Source of the DNA: an uncultured Clostridia bacterium
GTDB taxonomy: Bacteria > Bacillota > Clostridia > Christensenellales > Borkfalkiaceae
Reading direction: 5' to 3'
DNA: 6,867 nt
Assembly (NCBI GenBank): GCA_947177825.1
Contig: CAMWWA010000069.1
Coordinates: 1 to 6,867, forward strand
Each line of letters opens with the position of its first letter. Position 1 is the first letter of the stretch. This document shows, piece after piece, positions 6,065 through 6,867 of this stretch. The position numbers and the translations under genes were made by a program. The notes beneath the pieces are model-generated. The model made no database searches and was not told the DNA's origin. It was given only the letters and a program-made list of their open reading frames with translations.

Positions 6065-6100
6065 GAAAGCGTATTTATGTGGTATGCAAAAAACGCTTTC
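6065..6100 (+). promoter_or_regulatory. Stem-loop enclosing the alr start codon
   Basis: GAAAGCGT at 6065-6072 is perfectly complementary to ACGCTTTC at 6093-6100, giving an 8-bp stem with a 20-nt loop that holds the start codon at 6084-6086. There is no Shine-Dalgarno in the loop. It may influence initiation, or it may be chance; only the complementarity is seen. Confidence 0.35.
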
Positions 6101-6867
6101 TGTAATAAATCTTTCGGCAATACGCTCAAACGCGCTTTTCGTGCGCTCGCTTATAAGTAACCGCTTTTTCTGGGCGGTGGTCAAGGCGGACGCCTACGGA
6201 CACGGCGCCGTGGAGGTCGCGCGCGCAATAGAGGACGTCGTAGACGGGTTCTGCGTCGCTCTTATAGACGAGGGCGCCGAGCTGAGAATATGCGGCGTGA
6301 CTAAACCCGTACTCGTGCTTGCGCCGCCGCTAGATAGCGAGGACGCTGCGAAGATTAATTATTATAATCTTACGCCGACGGTGACCGACCTGAAAAGCGC
6401 AAAGCTGGTTGACGGCGGCAAATGCCATATAGCCCTGAATACGGGTATGAACCGTTACGGCTGTTTCGGGAAGGAGCTGGAAAGCGTTCTTTCCGCACTG
6501 CCGCCCGAGAGCGTGGAGGGGGTATATTCCCACCTGTATGCGGTTGAAAACGTAGGGGAAAGCCAGAAGCAGCTATATCTTTTCGACTCCGCGGTGGGCA
6601 CGGTTAAGGCGTACGCGCCGAACGTGCAGGTGCATATTGCAGCAAGCGGCGGAATACTGCGCGGCGGCAAATATCTTTACGACGGTGTGCGCTGCGGTCT
6701 TATGCTGTACGGCTACGCGCCCAGGGGCTTCAAGGTTAACGAGCTGACTCCGGCGCTTAAAGTATACGCGCGGCTCGCACGCGAAACCATACCCACTGGC
6801 AACGGAGTGGGCTACAATATCGCGGACAGAAAATACGACAAGCTGTACACTTACCGCCTGGGATATG
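6084..6867 (+). CDS. alr: Alanine racemase, 3' end outside window
   Basis: A PLP-dependent racemase interconverting L- and D-alanine for peptidoglycan, in the cytosol. The open frame runs to the window edge with 261 residues seen out of ~370-390 typical. The fold-III barrel is evident: LSVINLSAIRSN (5-16), then WAVVKADAYGHG (30-41) with Lys34 as the PLP Schiff-base lysine, LNTGMNRYG (118-126) where Asn119 replaces the usual Asp and Arg124 is kept, VYSHLY (147-152), ASGGIL (187-192), GVRCGLMLYG (201-210), and GVGYNIADR (241-249) whose Tyr244 aligns with the second catalytic base. The remaining C-terminal beta domain is not visible. ATG 6084 places the first motif at the usual distance. No Shine-Dalgarno precedes it, and no other in-frame ATG occurs in the leader. 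In spore formers some alanine racemases are spore-associated, but nothing here shows that. Confidence 0.93.
   Translation, partial: MQKTLSVINLSAIRSNALFVRSLISNRFFWAVVKADAYGHGAVEVARAIEDVVDGFCVALIDEGAELRICGVTKPVLVLAPPLDSEDAAKINYYNLTPTVTDLKSAKLVDGGKCHIALNTGMNRYGCFGKELESVLSALPPESVEGVYSHLYAVENVGESQKQLYLFDSAVGTVKAYAPNVQVHIAASGGILRGGKYLYDGVRCGLMLYGYAPRGFKVNELTPALKVYARLARETIPTGNGVGYNIADRKYDKLYTYRLGY

Noticed and set aside
1..6867. CRISPR array, tRNA/rRNA, insertion sequence or prophage genes
   Set aside because: No evenly spaced direct DNA repeats with spacers, no cloverleaf or rRNA-like stretch, no transposase or integrase motif seen on either strand.

Overview
The window looks like chromosomal DNA from a spore-forming or spore-derived Gram-positive anaerobe of the Clostridia. 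The evidence is a SpoVAD-SpoVAE pair, a very large surface protein built from Ig-like/MBG-type repeats, GC-rich intrinsic terminators, and a standalone BioY biotin transporter component. GC content is moderate (roughly half by eye) and even throughout. Codon style (many GCG, ACG, GGC) is uniform, so nothing suggests a recent insertion. A gut lineage such as Christensenellales/Borkfalkiaceae would fit, but that placement is a guess from general character, not a search.

Layout: (1) Positions 1-2822, + strand: the 3' part of a gene for a membrane-anchored surface protein. It has at least four tandem ~85-residue MBG/Ig-like repeats, further beta-rich modules, one transmembrane helix, and a ~260-residue cytoplasmic tail (Arg/Glu-rich helix, Met-Pro-Gln tract, coiled coil). 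It ends at a strong terminator. (2) Positions 2927-4343, + strand: spoVAD and spoVAE, a two-gene sporulation operon for dipicolinic acid uptake into the spore, with no spoVAC upstream. (3) Positions 4396-5313, - strand: a PfkB-family sugar-phosphate kinase, most like 1-phosphofructokinase (FruK), converging on spoVAE across a shared, probably bidirectional terminator. (4) Positions 5400-5981, + strand: bioY, divergent from fruK. (5) Position 6084 to the window end, + strand: the 5' two thirds of an alanine racemase gene (alr) with its own promoter.

The genes do not form one pathway. They are short independent units: surface structure, spore maturation, sugar metabolism, biotin uptake and peptidoglycan D-alanine supply. 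The most interesting shared property is at the translation starts. bioY and fruK have back-to-back TTGACA promoters whose -10 boxes lie only about 8-12 nt from the ATG with no Shine-Dalgarno sequence, which predicts leaderless or nearly leaderless mRNAs. alr and spoVAD also lack a properly placed Shine-Dalgarno. Only spoVAE, the internal operon gene, has one. The second unusual item is the surface protein, which carries a long charged cytoplasmic tail instead of a sortase or cell-wall anchor.
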